DNA of 64,000 nt from Kitasatospora sp. Root107 (lineage in GTDB: Bacteria > Actinomycetota > Actinomycetes > Streptomycetales > Streptomycetaceae): assembly GCF_001424875.1 (NCBI RefSeq), contig NZ_LMCT01000008.1:16944-80943 (forward strand). Reading direction: 5' to 3'. Below, piece by piece: positions 35,607 through 44,696 of this stretch. The notes under the pieces are model-generated. The model did not search any database. It was not told the DNA's origin and worked only from the letters and a program-made list of their open reading frames with translations. Within the stretch, counting starts at the first letter, position 1. Each line of letters begins with the position of its first letter. Position numbers and translations under genes: made by a program.

Positions 35607-36243
35607 TGAAGTGGCGGCCGTGGGCGATCCAGCGTTCGGTCTCGGTCAGCCCGGCCCCGGCGGCGTGCCGGGCTGCGCCTGCGGCGTCCACCCTGGCCCA
35701 GCCGAAGGGCGGGCCGAGCCGGTGGTCGGCGCCCTCGATCCGGACCGTCAGCCGCTCGTCCAGGCCGCCGGAGCCGGGCTCCACCTCGGCCAGCAACAGG
35801 CCACCAGGGGCGAGGAGCTGGGCGATCCGTCGGAGCAGGGCCGCCGGGTCGCCGCCGATTCCGATGTTGCCGTCGGCGAGCAGCACCGCGCCCCAGCGCC
35901 CCTCGCCCGGCAGGCGGTCGAACACCGAGCGCCGCAGGGCCGCCCCGCCGATGCCGGTGGTCCGGGTGACCGCCGCCGGGGTCACGTCCACCCCGAGGGC
36001 CGGGACGCCGAGCGCGAGCAGTTCGGTCACCAGCCGACCGGGGCCGCAGCCCACGTCCAGCACGGTCCGGCGCGGGCGCAGGCAGCGGAGCAGCAGCGAA
36101 TGGTCGGCCGCGTCCGGCGGTGCGCACCAGCGCTCCACGTCCAGCGGGATGCGGCGGCCGTCCGTGCCGCGCAGCCAGAGTGGTCCGCGCTCGGCCGTGA
36201 TGGCCAGGCTGAACGGGTCGTCGATCCAGGCCAGGGCGGTCAA
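35581..36243 (-). CDS. Class I SAM-dependent methyltransferase
   Basis: The 220-residue protein has the SAM-binding motif VLDVGCGPGRLVTELLALG and the acidic second strand GVDVTPAAV, then AVLLADGNIGIGGDP. The acceptor is unknown. The TTG at 36243 overlaps the stop of the upstream glycosyltransferase (TTGA), giving coupled translation; a GTG at 36279 is the alternative. Its context suggests methylation of a glycolipid or wall precursor. Confidence 0.85.
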   Translation of the reverse strand: MTALAWIDDPFSLAITAERGPLWLRGTDGRRIPLDVERWCAPPDAADHSLLLRCLRPRRTVLDVGCGPGRLVTELLALGVPALGVDVTPAAVTRTTGIGGAALRRSVFDRLPGEGRWGAVLLADGNIGIGGDPAALLRRIAQLLAPGGLLLAEVEPGSGGLDERLTVRIEGADHRLGPPFGWARVDAAGAARHAAGAGLTETERWIAHGRHFITLRRPAA

Positions 36244-37571
36244 CTCGGCACCCCGCCGGTCACCTTGAGGCTGCGCCACTGCTCGGCGAAGCGGGTGTGC
36301 GGGGCGAGGGTGGCCACCTCGGCCGCGCTCGCGGCGGTGTCCACGTCGGTCAGAGCAGGGAGTTGATGGACCGTCAGTCCGGCGGTGGAGAGTCGCTCCA
36401 GCAGTACGGCGCCGGTGCGGTCGGTGGACATCGGCACGCCGAGCAGCAGCTGCTGCGCCAGTGCAGCGGTCGGCCGGGCCAGTCCGAGTGCCCAGAAGCC
36501 GCCGTCGGTGGCCGGGCCGTACCAGGCGTCCACTCCGCCCCGGGCGGCGGCCGCGAGTGGGGCGGCCAGCGACTGGGCGCGCAGCTGCGGGGTGTCCATG
36601 CCGACCAGCAGCGCGGGTACGTCCGGCGGGGCCAGCGCGAAGGCCGCTGCGAGCCGCTCGTCCAGCCCGCCCGGGCCCTGCGGGACGACCTGCCAGCCCG
36701 GTAGCAGCCAGTCGCCCGGCTCGCCGTCCAGCACCAGCAGCCGCCGCCCGGCGGGCACCCGGCCCAGCTCGGCCAGCGTGTCGGCGAGCGCCGCCTCGGC
36801 CAGTGCGGCGGCCTGCTCGGGGGTGTACGGCGGGGTCAGCCGGGTCTTCACCCGGCCCGGCACCGGGGCCTTGGCGATCACCAGCAGGGTCGGCGGCGGG
36901 GAAGCGAGCACTGCCCGCATGTCGCGGATCGCCTGCCGGGTGCCGCGCAGTGTGCCGGTGACCTTCGAACGGCCGCTCCGGGGCAGGTAGTCCACGGCGG
37001 TTTCGGTGATCCGCAGCCCGGCCGCCGAGGCGGACAGCACCATCTCCAGCGGGTAGCCGGAACGCCGGTCGCCCAGGCCGAGCGCGAGCAGGTGCTCCCG
37101 CCGGGCGGCCCGCATCGGGCCCAGGTCATGCAGCGGGGCGCCGGTCCTGGCCCGCAGCCGGCGGGCCAGTTCGGCGTTGGCCAGCCGGGCGTGCAGCGGC
37201 CAGGCGCCGGGAGTGGTCGGGCGACGGCGGCCGAGCACCAGGTCGGCCGAGCCGTCCAATACCGGACCGGTCACCCGGTGCAGCTGGGCCGGGTCCAGCG
37301 AGCCGTCGCAGTCCAGGAAGCACACCAACTCGGCGGTGGCGGCGAGCAGTCCGGCATGGCAGGCCGCGCCGAAGCCCCGGCGGTCCTCGCGGACCACGGT
37401 GGCGCCGAGCGAGCGGGCCAGCTCGGCGGAGCCGTCGGTGGAACCGTTGTCCACCACGATGGGCCGCCAGCCGGCCGGGATCCGGCCCAGCACCCAGGGC
37501 AGCGCCCGGGCCTCGTCCAGACAGGGCAGCACCACGTCGACGGTGCCGGGGATGAAGAGGGGAGGGGTCAC
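36240..37571 (-). CDS. GT2 glycosyltransferase fused to DUF2064 domain
   Basis: The 443-residue cytoplasmic protein joins two domains. Residues 1 to about 215 are a GT2 glycosyltransferase (VDVVLPCLDEARALPWVL, VVDNGSTDGS, FLDCDGSLDP), like dolichol-phosphate-mannose synthase-type enzymes. Residues about 225-420 are a DUF2064 nucleotide-sugar-transferase-like domain (VIAKAPVPGRVKTRLTPP, LLVGMDTPQL, GPATDGGFWALGL). Both together could make and use an activated sugar. GTG 37571 has GGAG close by; GTG 37595 is possible. It overlaps the methyltransferase. Confidence 0.87.
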   Translation of the reverse strand: MTPPLFIPGTVDVVLPCLDEARALPWVLGRIPAGWRPIVVDNGSTDGSAELARSLGATVVREDRRGFGAACHAGLLAATAELVCFLDCDGSLDPAQLHRVTGPVLDGSADLVLGRRRPTTPGAWPLHARLANAELARRLRARTGAPLHDLGPMRAARREHLLALGLGDRRSGYPLEMVLSASAAGLRITETAVDYLPRSGRSKVTGTLRGTRQAIRDMRAVLASPPPTLLVIAKAPVPGRVKTRLTPPYTPEQAAALAEAALADTLAELGRVPAGRRLLVLDGEPGDWLLPGWQVVPQGPGGLDERLAAAFALAPPDVPALLVGMDTPQLRAQSLAAPLAAAARGGVDAWYGPATDGGFWALGLARPTAALAQQLLLGVPMSTDRTGAVLLERLSTAGLTVHQLPALTDVDTAASAAEVATLAPHTRFAEQWRSLKVTGGVPS

Positions 37572-37684
37572 GCTCTCCACGCTACGGTCGGGCACCCGGC
37601 CCGGCCCGGCTTCGACTCCTTACGGAAGTCCAACGGAGGCGAGCCGGACGCCCGGCCGGGGCCACGGCCTTCTACGCTGAAGGA

Positions 37685-38407
37685 GTGACAGCGACACCCC
37701 CCACCACCCGCGTCCTGGTGGTCGACGACGACCCGACGGTCGCCGAAGTCGTCACCGGCTACCTGCTGCGCGCCGGGTACCTGGTCGACCAGACCTCGGA
37801 CGGCCGGCACGCCCTGGAGCTGGTCGCGGCCGACCCGCCGGACCTGCTGGTGCTCGACCTGATGCTGCCCGGACTGGACGGCCTGGAGGTCTGCCGCCGG
37901 CTGCGCGCCACCGAGGCGGGTGCCGCGCTGCCGATCGTGATGCTGACGGCCAAGGGCGAGGAGGCCGACCGGGTGCTCGGTCTCGAACTCGGCGCGGACG
38001 ACTACGTGACCAAGCCGTTCAGCCCGCGCGAGCTGACCTTGCGGGTGCAGTCGGTGCTGCGGCGCAGCGCGGCGCCGCCGCCGGTCTCCTCGGTGCTGGT
38101 GGTGGGGGAGCTGACGCTCGATCCGAAGGCCCGCCGGGCGTTCCGTTCGGGTGCCGAAATCGCCCTGACGCTGCGGGAGTTCGACCTGCTGGCGCACCTG
38201 TTGCGGCACCCGGGGACGGTGTTCTCCCGGGAGGAGTTGATGCGGCAGGTCTGGGGCTGGGAGTTTGGCGACCTGTCCACCGTCACGGTGCACGTCCGGC
38301 GGCTGCGCGAGAAGGTCGAACACGACCCCGCGGCGCCGGTTCTGATCAGCACGGTGTGGGGGGTCGGGTACCGCTTCGACCCCGTGCCGTCCCAGCAGGG
38401 GAGTTGA
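37685..38407 (+). CDS. OmpR/PhoB-family response regulator
   Basis: The 240-residue protein has a receiver domain (acidic pair in VVDDDPTV, phosphoacceptor Asp58 in LVLDLMLPGLDG, Lys in VTKPFSPREL) and a C-terminal winged helix (LTLREFDLLAHLLRHPG, then STVTVHVRRLREKVE). TACGCT at 37673-37678, six bases before the GTG, looks like a -10 box, so the message may be leaderless. It is followed nine bases later by its kinase. Likely targets are the flanking envelope genes; this is inference. Confidence 0.95.
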   Translation: MTATPPTTRVLVVDDDPTVAEVVTGYLLRAGYLVDQTSDGRHALELVAADPPDLLVLDLMLPGLDGLEVCRRLRATEAGAALPIVMLTAKGEEADRVLGLELGADDYVTKPFSPRELTLRVQSVLRRSAAPPPVSSVLVVGELTLDPKARRAFRSGAEIALTLREFDLLAHLLRHPGTVFSREELMRQVWGWEFGDLSTVTVHVRRLREKVEHDPAAPVLISTVWGVGYRFDPVPSQQGS

Positions 38408-38416
38408 CGTACGTCC

Positions 38417-39541
38417 ATGAATGACCTGTTGCTGATCGCGCTGTTCGCGGCCGTCGGGGCCGGGCTGGCCGGGCTGCTGGGCTGGCCCGCCGTCCGGATA
38501 CTGCGCCGCCGGTCGGTCGCTCTGTCGCTGTTCGCCGTCGCGGTGGTGACGGTGCTGGCGATGGCCGCCGGTACCACCGCCGTCGCCCAGGCGATGTTCC
38601 TCTCCGAGCACGACCTCGGGGTGGTGATCACCGTGCTGGCGATGGGGGCCGTGGTCTCGCTCGGCACCGCCGCCCTGCTCGGCCGGCAGGCGGTGGCGGG
38701 CAGCCGGGCGCTCACGCTGGCCGCCAGGACCGTCGGCAGCGACACCGGCTTCACCGCGCCCGCGCAGCCGCTCAGTGCGGAACTGACGGAGCTGAGCGCC
38801 GAGTTGGCCGCCACCAGTGCCCGGCTGGCCGAGTCCAGGCAGCGCGAACAGAACCTGGAGTCCTCCCGCCGGGAGCTGATCGCCTGGATCTCGCACGACC
38901 TGCGGACCCCGCTGGCCGGGCTGCGGGCGATGGCCGAGGCACTGGAGGACGGCGTCGCCGAGGACCCGGCCCGCTACCACGCCCGGATCAGGACCGAGGT
39001 CGATCGGCTGACCGGCATGGTGGACGACCTCTTCGAACTCTCCCGGATCCAGGCCGGCTCGCTGCACCTGAGCCCGAGCCGGATCTCGGTCTACGACCTG
39101 ATCGGTGACGCCCTGGCCGGGGCCGACCCGCTGGCCCGTGAGCGCGGCATCCGGCTGCTCGGCGGCCAGGTCGAACCGGCGCCGGTCGAGGTGGACGGCC
39201 GGGAGATCTCCCGGGCGCTGGGCAACCTGCTGGTCAACGCGATCCGGGCGACCCCCGCCGACGGCGTGGTGGCGGTGGGCGCCCGCCGCGAGCAGGACCG
39301 GGTGGTGCTCTCGGTCACCGACGGCTGCGGGGGCATCCCCGAGGGCGACCTGCCCCGGGTCTTCGAGACCGGCTGGCGGGGCGTCAGCGCCCGTACGCCA
39401 CAGCCGGTCGGCGGCGCGGGGCTGGGCCTGGCCATCGTCCGGGGCATCGCCGAGGCGCACGCGGGCATGGCTACGGTCCGTAACGTCGAGGGCGGCTGCT
39501 GCTTCGAGATCACCCTCCCGGCGGCGGCCGCCCTGGTCTGA
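38417..39541 (+). CDS. Sensor histidine kinase
   Basis: The 374-residue protein has two or three N-terminal membrane segments with a very short extracytoplasmic part, then a HAMP-like linker. The phosphoacceptor His160 lies in WISHDLRTPLAG. The ATP-binding domain follows, with NLLVNAIRATP, TDGCGGIPEGD and GGAGLGLAIVRGIAEAH. A small sensor region suggests it senses within or near the membrane. It pairs with the upstream regulator and ends three bases before the convergent epimerase stop. Confidence 0.94.
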   Translation: MNDLLLIALFAAVGAGLAGLLGWPAVRILRRRSVALSLFAVAVVTVLAMAAGTTAVAQAMFLSEHDLGVVITVLAMGAVVSLGTAALLGRQAVAGSRALTLAARTVGSDTGFTAPAQPLSAELTELSAELAATSARLAESRQREQNLESSRRELIAWISHDLRTPLAGLRAMAEALEDGVAEDPARYHARIRTEVDRLTGMVDDLFELSRIQAGSLHLSPSRISVYDLIGDALAGADPLARERGIRLLGGQVEPAPVEVDGREISRALGNLLVNAIRATPADGVVAVGARREQDRVVLSVTDGCGGIPEGDLPRVFETGWRGVSARTPQPVGGAGLGLAIVRGIAEAHAGMATVRNVEGGCCFEITLPAAAALV

Positions 39542-39544
39542 GCC

Positions 39545-40588
39545 TCAGGCTCCCGCTGTCGCGAAGGCGGCCATCCCGGCGGCGAACGAGACCTCCGGGC
39601 GCCAGCCCAGTTCGCGCCGGAGGCGGCCGGAGTCGGCGGTGATGTGCCGGACGTCGCCGAGGCGGTACTGGCCGGTGGTGACGGGGGCCGGGCCGTGGTG
39701 GGCGGTGGCCAGTGCGGTGGCCAACTCGCCTACGGTGTGCGGCTCGCCGCTGCCGACGTTGTAGACCCGGGCGGTGCCGGGCGGCCGTTCGGCGACGGCG
39801 GTCAGGGCGGTCAGGTTGGCCCCGGCGACGTCGTCCACGTGCACGAAGTCGCGGCGTTGGCCGCCGTCCTCGAAGACCCGGGGCGCCTCGCCGCGCGCCA
39901 GCGCCGAGCGGAACAGCGAGGCCACCCCCGCGTACGGGGTGTCGCGCGGCATCCCGGGCCCGTACACGTTGTGGTAGCGCAGCGTCAGGACCCGTCCGCC
40001 GCAGGCCCGGGCCCAGGAGGAGGCCAGGTGCTCCTGGGCCAGCTTGGTGGCGGCGTACACGTTGCGCGGGTCGGTCGGGGCGTCCTCCGTCACCAGCCCG
40101 GGGGAGAGCGGGGCGCCGCACTGCGGGCAGGGCGGCTCGAACCGTCCGGCGTCCAGGTCCGCCACCAGCCGGGGCCCCGGGGCGATGTCGCCGTGCCGGG
40201 GGCAGCTGTGCCGCCCCTCGCCGTAGACCACCATCGAACCGGCCAGCACCAGTTGACGTACCCCGGCCCTGGCCATCCCGGCCAGCAGCACGGCGGTGCC
40301 GAGGTCGTTGCAGCTCGCGTACTCGGGTGCGTCGTCCAGGTCGACGCCGAGACCGACCATCGCCGCCTGGTGGCAGACCGCGTCCACCTCGGCCAGCGCT
40401 GAGGCCACAGTGTCCCGGTCGCGGACGTCGCCGTGCCGGAACTCCACCCCGGCGGGCAGCACGGGCGGTTCGCGGTGCACCGAGGGCAGCAGCGCGTCCA
40501 GCACCCGGACCTGGTGGCCCGAGCGCAGCAGCTGCGTGGCGACGGCCGACCCGATGAAACCGGCGCCGCCGGTGAGCAGAATCTCCAT
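39545..40588 (-). CDS. NAD-dependent nucleotide-sugar epimerase/dehydratase
   Basis: The 347-residue extended short-chain dehydrogenase has the NAD motif TGGAGFIGSAVA at the N-terminus and the catalytic YAATK. An unusual insertion near residues 125-160 carries CPRHGD and PPCPQCGAPL, a possible zinc-binding hairpin between the Ser/Thr and Tyr catalytic segments. It probably makes an activated sugar for the glycosyltransferases of this island. Confidence 0.9.
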   Translation of the reverse strand: MEILLTGGAGFIGSAVATQLLRSGHQVRVLDALLPSVHREPPVLPAGVEFRHGDVRDRDTVASALAEVDAVCHQAAMVGLGVDLDDAPEYASCNDLGTAVLLAGMARAGVRQLVLAGSMVVYGEGRHSCPRHGDIAPGPRLVADLDAGRFEPPCPQCGAPLSPGLVTEDAPTDPRNVYAATKLAQEHLASSWARACGGRVLTLRYHNVYGPGMPRDTPYAGVASLFRSALARGEAPRVFEDGGQRRDFVHVDDVAGANLTALTAVAERPPGTARVYNVGSGEPHTVGELATALATAHHGPAPVTTGQYRLGDVRHITADSGRLRRELGWRPEVSFAAGMAAFATAGA

Positions 40589-40659
40589 GCCGCCGACGGT
40601 AGGCCCGAATGCCGGCCCTCAGCCTGTGAACTGCCGGTCCGTCAGGAACAGGTAAGACC

Positions 40660-41361
40660 TCAGGCGGCCCCCAGTCGGGCGGCGAAGGCGGAGAGCAGCA
40701 GGTCGAGCGCGAGCGGGTAGGCGCTGCGGTTCATCTCGGCGGTGAGCAGCGGGGCGGTGGCCGCGATGTGCGGGTGGGTCTCGGCGGGGAGCTGGGCGTA
40801 GCTGCTCTGCCAGACGCCGTGGTCGGCGGCCCTGGCGGGGGCGGGGAGGGCGTTCACGGCGGCGTCCAGGGCGGCGAAGGCCAGGCCCTGGTCGACGAAG
40901 GCGTGGTAGAGCTGGACGGCCTCCGGGTCGGGGAAGCCCGCGTTGCGCAGCACGCCGACGATCGACTCGACCGCCTGCATCTCGTACGCCCGCCCGGTGG
41001 TCCGGTAGGCGGCGAGCAGGGCGGCCTTCGGGTGGGCGTGGTAGACGCTGTGGATCCGCAGGCCGATCGCGCGCAGGTCGGCCTGCCAGTCGCCGGTGGC
41101 CTGCCAGCCCTGCTGGGAGCGGCCGATCAGCTCGTCGGTGATGGCCAGCAGCAGGTCGTCGGTGCTGTGGAAGTACCGGTAGATCGCGCTCGGGTCGGCA
41201 CCCAGCGCCGCGCCCAGGCGCCGGACGGTGAGAGCTTCGGCGCCGTGCTGGCCGAGCAGTCGCAGCGCGGTCTCGATGATGATCTGCTCGGAGAGCACCG
41301 TGCCCTGCTTGGTCGGCCGCCGTCGTCGCCGTTCCGGTTCGCTCACCACCCGCTCGCCCAT
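40660..41361 (-). CDS. TetR-family regulator
   Basis: The 233-residue protein has an N-terminal HTH (AEALTVRRLGAALGADPSAI, then YRYFHSTDDLLLAI) and a helical ligand-binding domain. A very basic start, PERRRRRPTKQG, precedes the HTH. AAGGTGA six bases before the ATG fixes the start. It is divergent from a permease-amidohydrolase operon across 105 bases, the classic layout for a local repressor. Confidence 0.93.
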   Translation of the reverse strand: MGERVVSEPERRRRRPTKQGTVLSEQIIIETALRLLGQHGAEALTVRRLGAALGADPSAIYRYFHSTDDLLLAITDELIGRSQQGWQATGDWQADLRAIGLRIHSVYHAHPKAALLAAYRTTGRAYEMQAVESIVGVLRNAGFPDPEAVQLYHAFVDQGLAFAALDAAVNALPAPARAADHGVWQSSYAQLPAETHPHIAATAPLLTAEMNRSAYPLALDLLLSAFAARLGAA

Positions 41362-41426
41362 GGCCGTCACCTTACGACAACGGCATTGACGTGTGAAGGG
41401 CACCGGGAGTTTCATTTGCCGGACCC

Positions 41427-41446
41427 GGGGCCGACCGATAGGCCCC
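41427..41446. promoter_or_regulatory. Candidate operator between TetR gene and permease
   Basis: GGGGCC and GGCCCC flank GACCGATA as a 20-base dyad about 20 bases before the permease TTG. It may be the TetR target or a hairpin in the leader. Confidence 0.35.
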
Positions 41447-41466
41447 CTGGTCAAGGCGGTGGTCTG

Positions 41467-42972
41467 TTGACTGCGACAGCGAAGGACGGGGCGAGAACCT
41501 CGCCCCAGAGCGTCACCATGCGGAAGTCGATCGGCATGGTGGACGGGGTGGTGATCGCCGCCTCCAGTACGGCGGCGACCTCGAGTATCGGCATCGGGCT
41601 CGGCCTGACCGCAGGTGTGGTCGGCCTGCACCTGCCGGCCATCATGCTGCTGGCCTTCCTGCCGGTGCTCGGCATCGCGGTCGCCTACGGCCGGCTGAAC
41701 CGGGTGGAGCCCAACGCGGGCAACGCCTACACCTGGGTCGGCCGGATCCTCAGCCCCTGGCTGGGCTTCCTGACCGGCTGGGTGAACATCGTCGGCACGA
41801 TCGTCTTCATGGCGTACACCGTCGCCGTGACCGGTTCGGCGGTGCTCCAACTCGTCGGCCAGGCCGGGCTGCACAGCATCGGGGGCCTCGCCCTCGACCC
41901 GGACTCCACCCTGCAGACCACGCTGCTCGGGCTGGCCGTGCTGGCCGCCGCCACCGTGGTCGCGATCCGCGGCCTGGCGCTGGCCGCCCGGCTGCAGAAG
42001 TACCTGCTGATCTTCGAGTACGCGGTGCTGCTGGTCTTCTGCGGCTACGGCCTGGTGGTCGGCGACCAGCCGTTCTCGCTGGAGTGGTTCAACCCGTTCG
42101 CGATCCCGAGCATGGACGCGCTGGCCCAGGGCATGGTTTTGGCGGTGTTCTGCTACTGGGGCTTCGAGTCGGTGTTCACCGTCGCCGAGGAGGTGCGCGA
42201 CCCCAAGGACGCCTCGCGGGGCGGCATCTTCGCGCTGGTGCTGATGATGCTGCTCTTCCTGCTCGCCGGTACGGCCTTCCAGCGCGTGCTGCCGCTGGAC
42301 GAGTTGGCCGACAACGGTGCCCAGGGCCTGGCCTACTTCGGCGAGAAGCTCGCCGACCAGCCGCTTGCCGCCCTGCCGCTGATCGCCCTGACCTTCTCCG
42401 CCGTGGCGTCCCTGCAGGCCTCGGTGATCCCGACCGCCCGCGGCACCTTCGCGATGGGCCGGGACCGGACGCTCGGCCAGGTCTGGACGCGGATCCACCC
42501 CAAGTACGGGACCCCGGCGCTCGGTACGGTGCTGCTGGTGGTGATCGCCTCCGCGATCTCGCTGGCCGCCCTGGTCATCCCGACCGTCACCGACCTGATC
42601 AGCGCGGCAGTGAACGCGATCGGCATCGTGGTGGTGCTCTACTACGCGCTGACCGCCGTCGCCGCCGCCGTGAGGTTCCGTCACCTGCTGCGGGACGAGC
42701 CGATGGCCGGGCTGCGGGTGGTGATCGCCCCGCTGGTGAGCGCGGCCGCACTGCTCGCGGTCGGCGGCTACCTGGCCTGGACCTTCTACACCTCGGCCGA
42801 CCACTTCGAGGTCAGCGCCGACAACGGCTGGTTCCAACTGCTGGTCCCCGCTCTGATGATCGGCACCGGACTGGTGGCCGCAGCCTGGGCCCGCTGGGTC
42901 CGCAAGTCCCCGTATTTCGTCACCGGTCGCGGCACTGACGCCGACTCGATCGAACTCGCACCCTCGGTCTGA
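41467..42972 (+). CDS. APC-superfamily permease
   Basis: The 501-residue membrane protein has about twelve hydrophobic segments. SIGMVDGVVIAASSTAATSS near residue 20 and YWGFESVFTVAEEVRDPKDA near the middle are APC hallmarks. The TTG start is preceded by AAGGCGG; an ATG at 41518 would begin at the first conserved segment. It is co-transcribed with a YtcJ-like amidohydrolase, so it probably imports the amide or N-acyl compound that enzyme cleaves. Confidence 0.88.
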   Translation: MTATAKDGARTSPQSVTMRKSIGMVDGVVIAASSTAATSSIGIGLGLTAGVVGLHLPAIMLLAFLPVLGIAVAYGRLNRVEPNAGNAYTWVGRILSPWLGFLTGWVNIVGTIVFMAYTVAVTGSAVLQLVGQAGLHSIGGLALDPDSTLQTTLLGLAVLAAATVVAIRGLALAARLQKYLLIFEYAVLLVFCGYGLVVGDQPFSLEWFNPFAIPSMDALAQGMVLAVFCYWGFESVFTVAEEVRDPKDASRGGIFALVLMMLLFLLAGTAFQRVLPLDELADNGAQGLAYFGEKLADQPLAALPLIALTFSAVASLQASVIPTARGTFAMGRDRTLGQVWTRIHPKYGTPALGTVLLVVIASAISLAALVIPTVTDLISAAVNAIGIVVVLYYALTAVAAAVRFRHLLRDEPMAGLRVVIAPLVSAAALLAVGGYLAWTFYTSADHFEVSADNGWFQLLVPALMIGTGLVAAAWARWVRKSPYFVTGRGTDADSIELAPSV

Positions 42973-43000
42973 CGACCCGAAACCTCCTGGAGACACACCC

Positions 43001-44638
43001 ATGAACCACGCAGACCTGGTCTTCACCGGCGGACCGGTGTTCACCGCCGACGCCGCCCGGACCCGGGCCACCGCCCTGGCCGTCACCGGCGAGCGGATCA
43101 CCGCCGTCGGCCACCACGAGATCCGGGACCTGATCGGCCCCGGGACCGAAGTGGTGGACCTGAAGGGCAGGTTGCTGGTTCCCGGGTTCCAGGACTCGCA
43201 CATCCACGCGGTGTACGGCGGCACCGAGCTGGGTGAGTGCGACCTGAGCGACACGGTCGGCGTGACCGAGTACCTGGACCGGGTGCGCGCCTTCGCCGAC
43301 GCCCACCCGGACCGGGAGTGGCTCACCGGCAGCGGCTGGTCGCTGGAGAGCTTCGAAGGCGGGCTCCCCACCCGGCAGTTGCTCGACTCGGTGGTCGCCG
43401 ACCGTCCGGTCTACCTGGTGAGCCGCGACCATCACGGCGCCTGGGCGAACACCCGGGCGCTGGAGCTGGCCGGGCTCACCAAGGACACCCCGGACCCGGC
43501 CGACGGCCGGATCGAGCGGGAGCCGGACGGCACGCCGAGCGGCGTGCTCCAGGAAGGTGCCACCGGTCTGGTCGCCCGGCTGGTGCCGCCGACCACGGCG
43601 GCCGACCGGCTGGCCGGGCTGCTCCGCGCGCAGGAACTGCTGCACTCGCTCGGCATCACCGGCTGGCAGGACGCCCTGCTCGGCGTCTTCAACGGCCAGC
43701 CGGACCCCTCGGACGCCTACCTGGCCGCCGCCCGGGCCGGCCTGCTGACCGCCCGGGTGAACGGTGCGCTCTGGTGGGACCGCGAGCGCGGCAGCGAGCA
43801 GATCGCCGAACTGGTAGCCAGGCGGGCGGAGTTGGTGCACGGCCGATTCCGGGCCGGCTCGGTGAAGATCATGCAGGACGGCATCGCGGAGAACTTCACC
43901 GCCGCGATGACCACCCCCTACCTGGACGGCTGCGGCTGCGCCACCGCCAACTCCGGGCTCAGCTTCGTCGATCCGAAGCTGCTCGGCGGGTACGTCACCG
44001 AACTCGACGCGCTCGACTTCCAGGTGCACTTCCACGCCCTCGGCGACCGCGCCGTCCGGGAGGCGCTGGACGCGGTCGAGGCCGCCCTCGCCGCCAACGG
44101 CCAGCGCGGCAACCGGCACCACCTGGCGCACCTGCAGGTGGTGCACCCCGAGGACCTCGGCCGGTTCGCCCGGCTCGGTGCGATCGCCAACATCCAGCCG
44201 CTCTGGGCCGCGCACGAGCCGCAGATGGACGAACTCACCATCCCTTTCCTCGGCCCCGAGCGCGCCGCCTGGCAGTACCCGTTCGGCGAACTGCTGCGCA
44301 CCGGAGCCACCTTGGCTGCGGGCAGCGACTGGCCGGTCAGCAGCCCCGACCCGCTGGCGGGCCTGCACGTCGCGGTCAACCGGGCCGAACCCGGCGCCAC
44401 CGACGGCCGGATCTTCCTGCCCGAACAGCGCCTCGACCTCGCCACCGCCCTCGCCGCCTACACGGCGGGCTCGGCCCACGTGAACGGCACCGACCAGGCC
44501 GGCAGCCTGCGTCCTGGCCTGCTGGCCGACCTGGTGGTGCTGGACCGCGACCTGTTCGCCCACCCGGCGGACCAGATCGCCGATGCCCGGGTCGAACGCA
44601 CCTACGTGGGCGGCCAGTTGGTCCACCAGGCGGGCTGA
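43001..44638 (+). CDS. Amidohydrolase, YtcJ-like
   Basis: The 545-residue cytoplasmic metal-dependent hydrolase has PGFQDSHIHAVYGG (metal-binding HxH), later His residues in FHALGDRAVREALDAV and HHLAHLQVVHPEDLG, and the Asp in LAAGSDWPVSSPDP. This layout matches amidohydrolase family 3 / YtcJ proteins, whose natural substrates are mostly unknown. GGAG eight bases upstream fixes the ATG. It lies 28 bases after the permease and closes the TetR-controlled unit. Confidence 0.93.
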   Translation: MNHADLVFTGGPVFTADAARTRATALAVTGERITAVGHHEIRDLIGPGTEVVDLKGRLLVPGFQDSHIHAVYGGTELGECDLSDTVGVTEYLDRVRAFADAHPDREWLTGSGWSLESFEGGLPTRQLLDSVVADRPVYLVSRDHHGAWANTRALELAGLTKDTPDPADGRIEREPDGTPSGVLQEGATGLVARLVPPTTAADRLAGLLRAQELLHSLGITGWQDALLGVFNGQPDPSDAYLAAARAGLLTARVNGALWWDRERGSEQIAELVARRAELVHGRFRAGSVKIMQDGIAENFTAAMTTPYLDGCGCATANSGLSFVDPKLLGGYVTELDALDFQVHFHALGDRAVREALDAVEAALAANGQRGNRHHLAHLQVVHPEDLGRFARLGAIANIQPLWAAHEPQMDELTIPFLGPERAAWQYPFGELLRTGATLAAGSDWPVSSPDPLAGLHVAVNRAEPGATDGRIFLPEQRLDLATALAAYTAGSAHVNGTDQAGSLRPGLLADLVVLDRDLFAHPADQIADARVERTYVGGQLVHQAG

Positions 44639-44660
44639 GGACCTACGCTGCTGCGCAGCG

Positions 44661-44696
44661 CCGCCACCATCTCGAAGGGGGCAGGGGTGGTGGCGG
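44661..44696. terminator. Hairpin between amidohydrolase and the type III PKS
   Basis: CCGCCACC at 44661-44668 pairs with GGTGGCGG at 44689-44696, between convergent genes. The right arm abuts the PKS stop codon. Confidence 0.65.
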
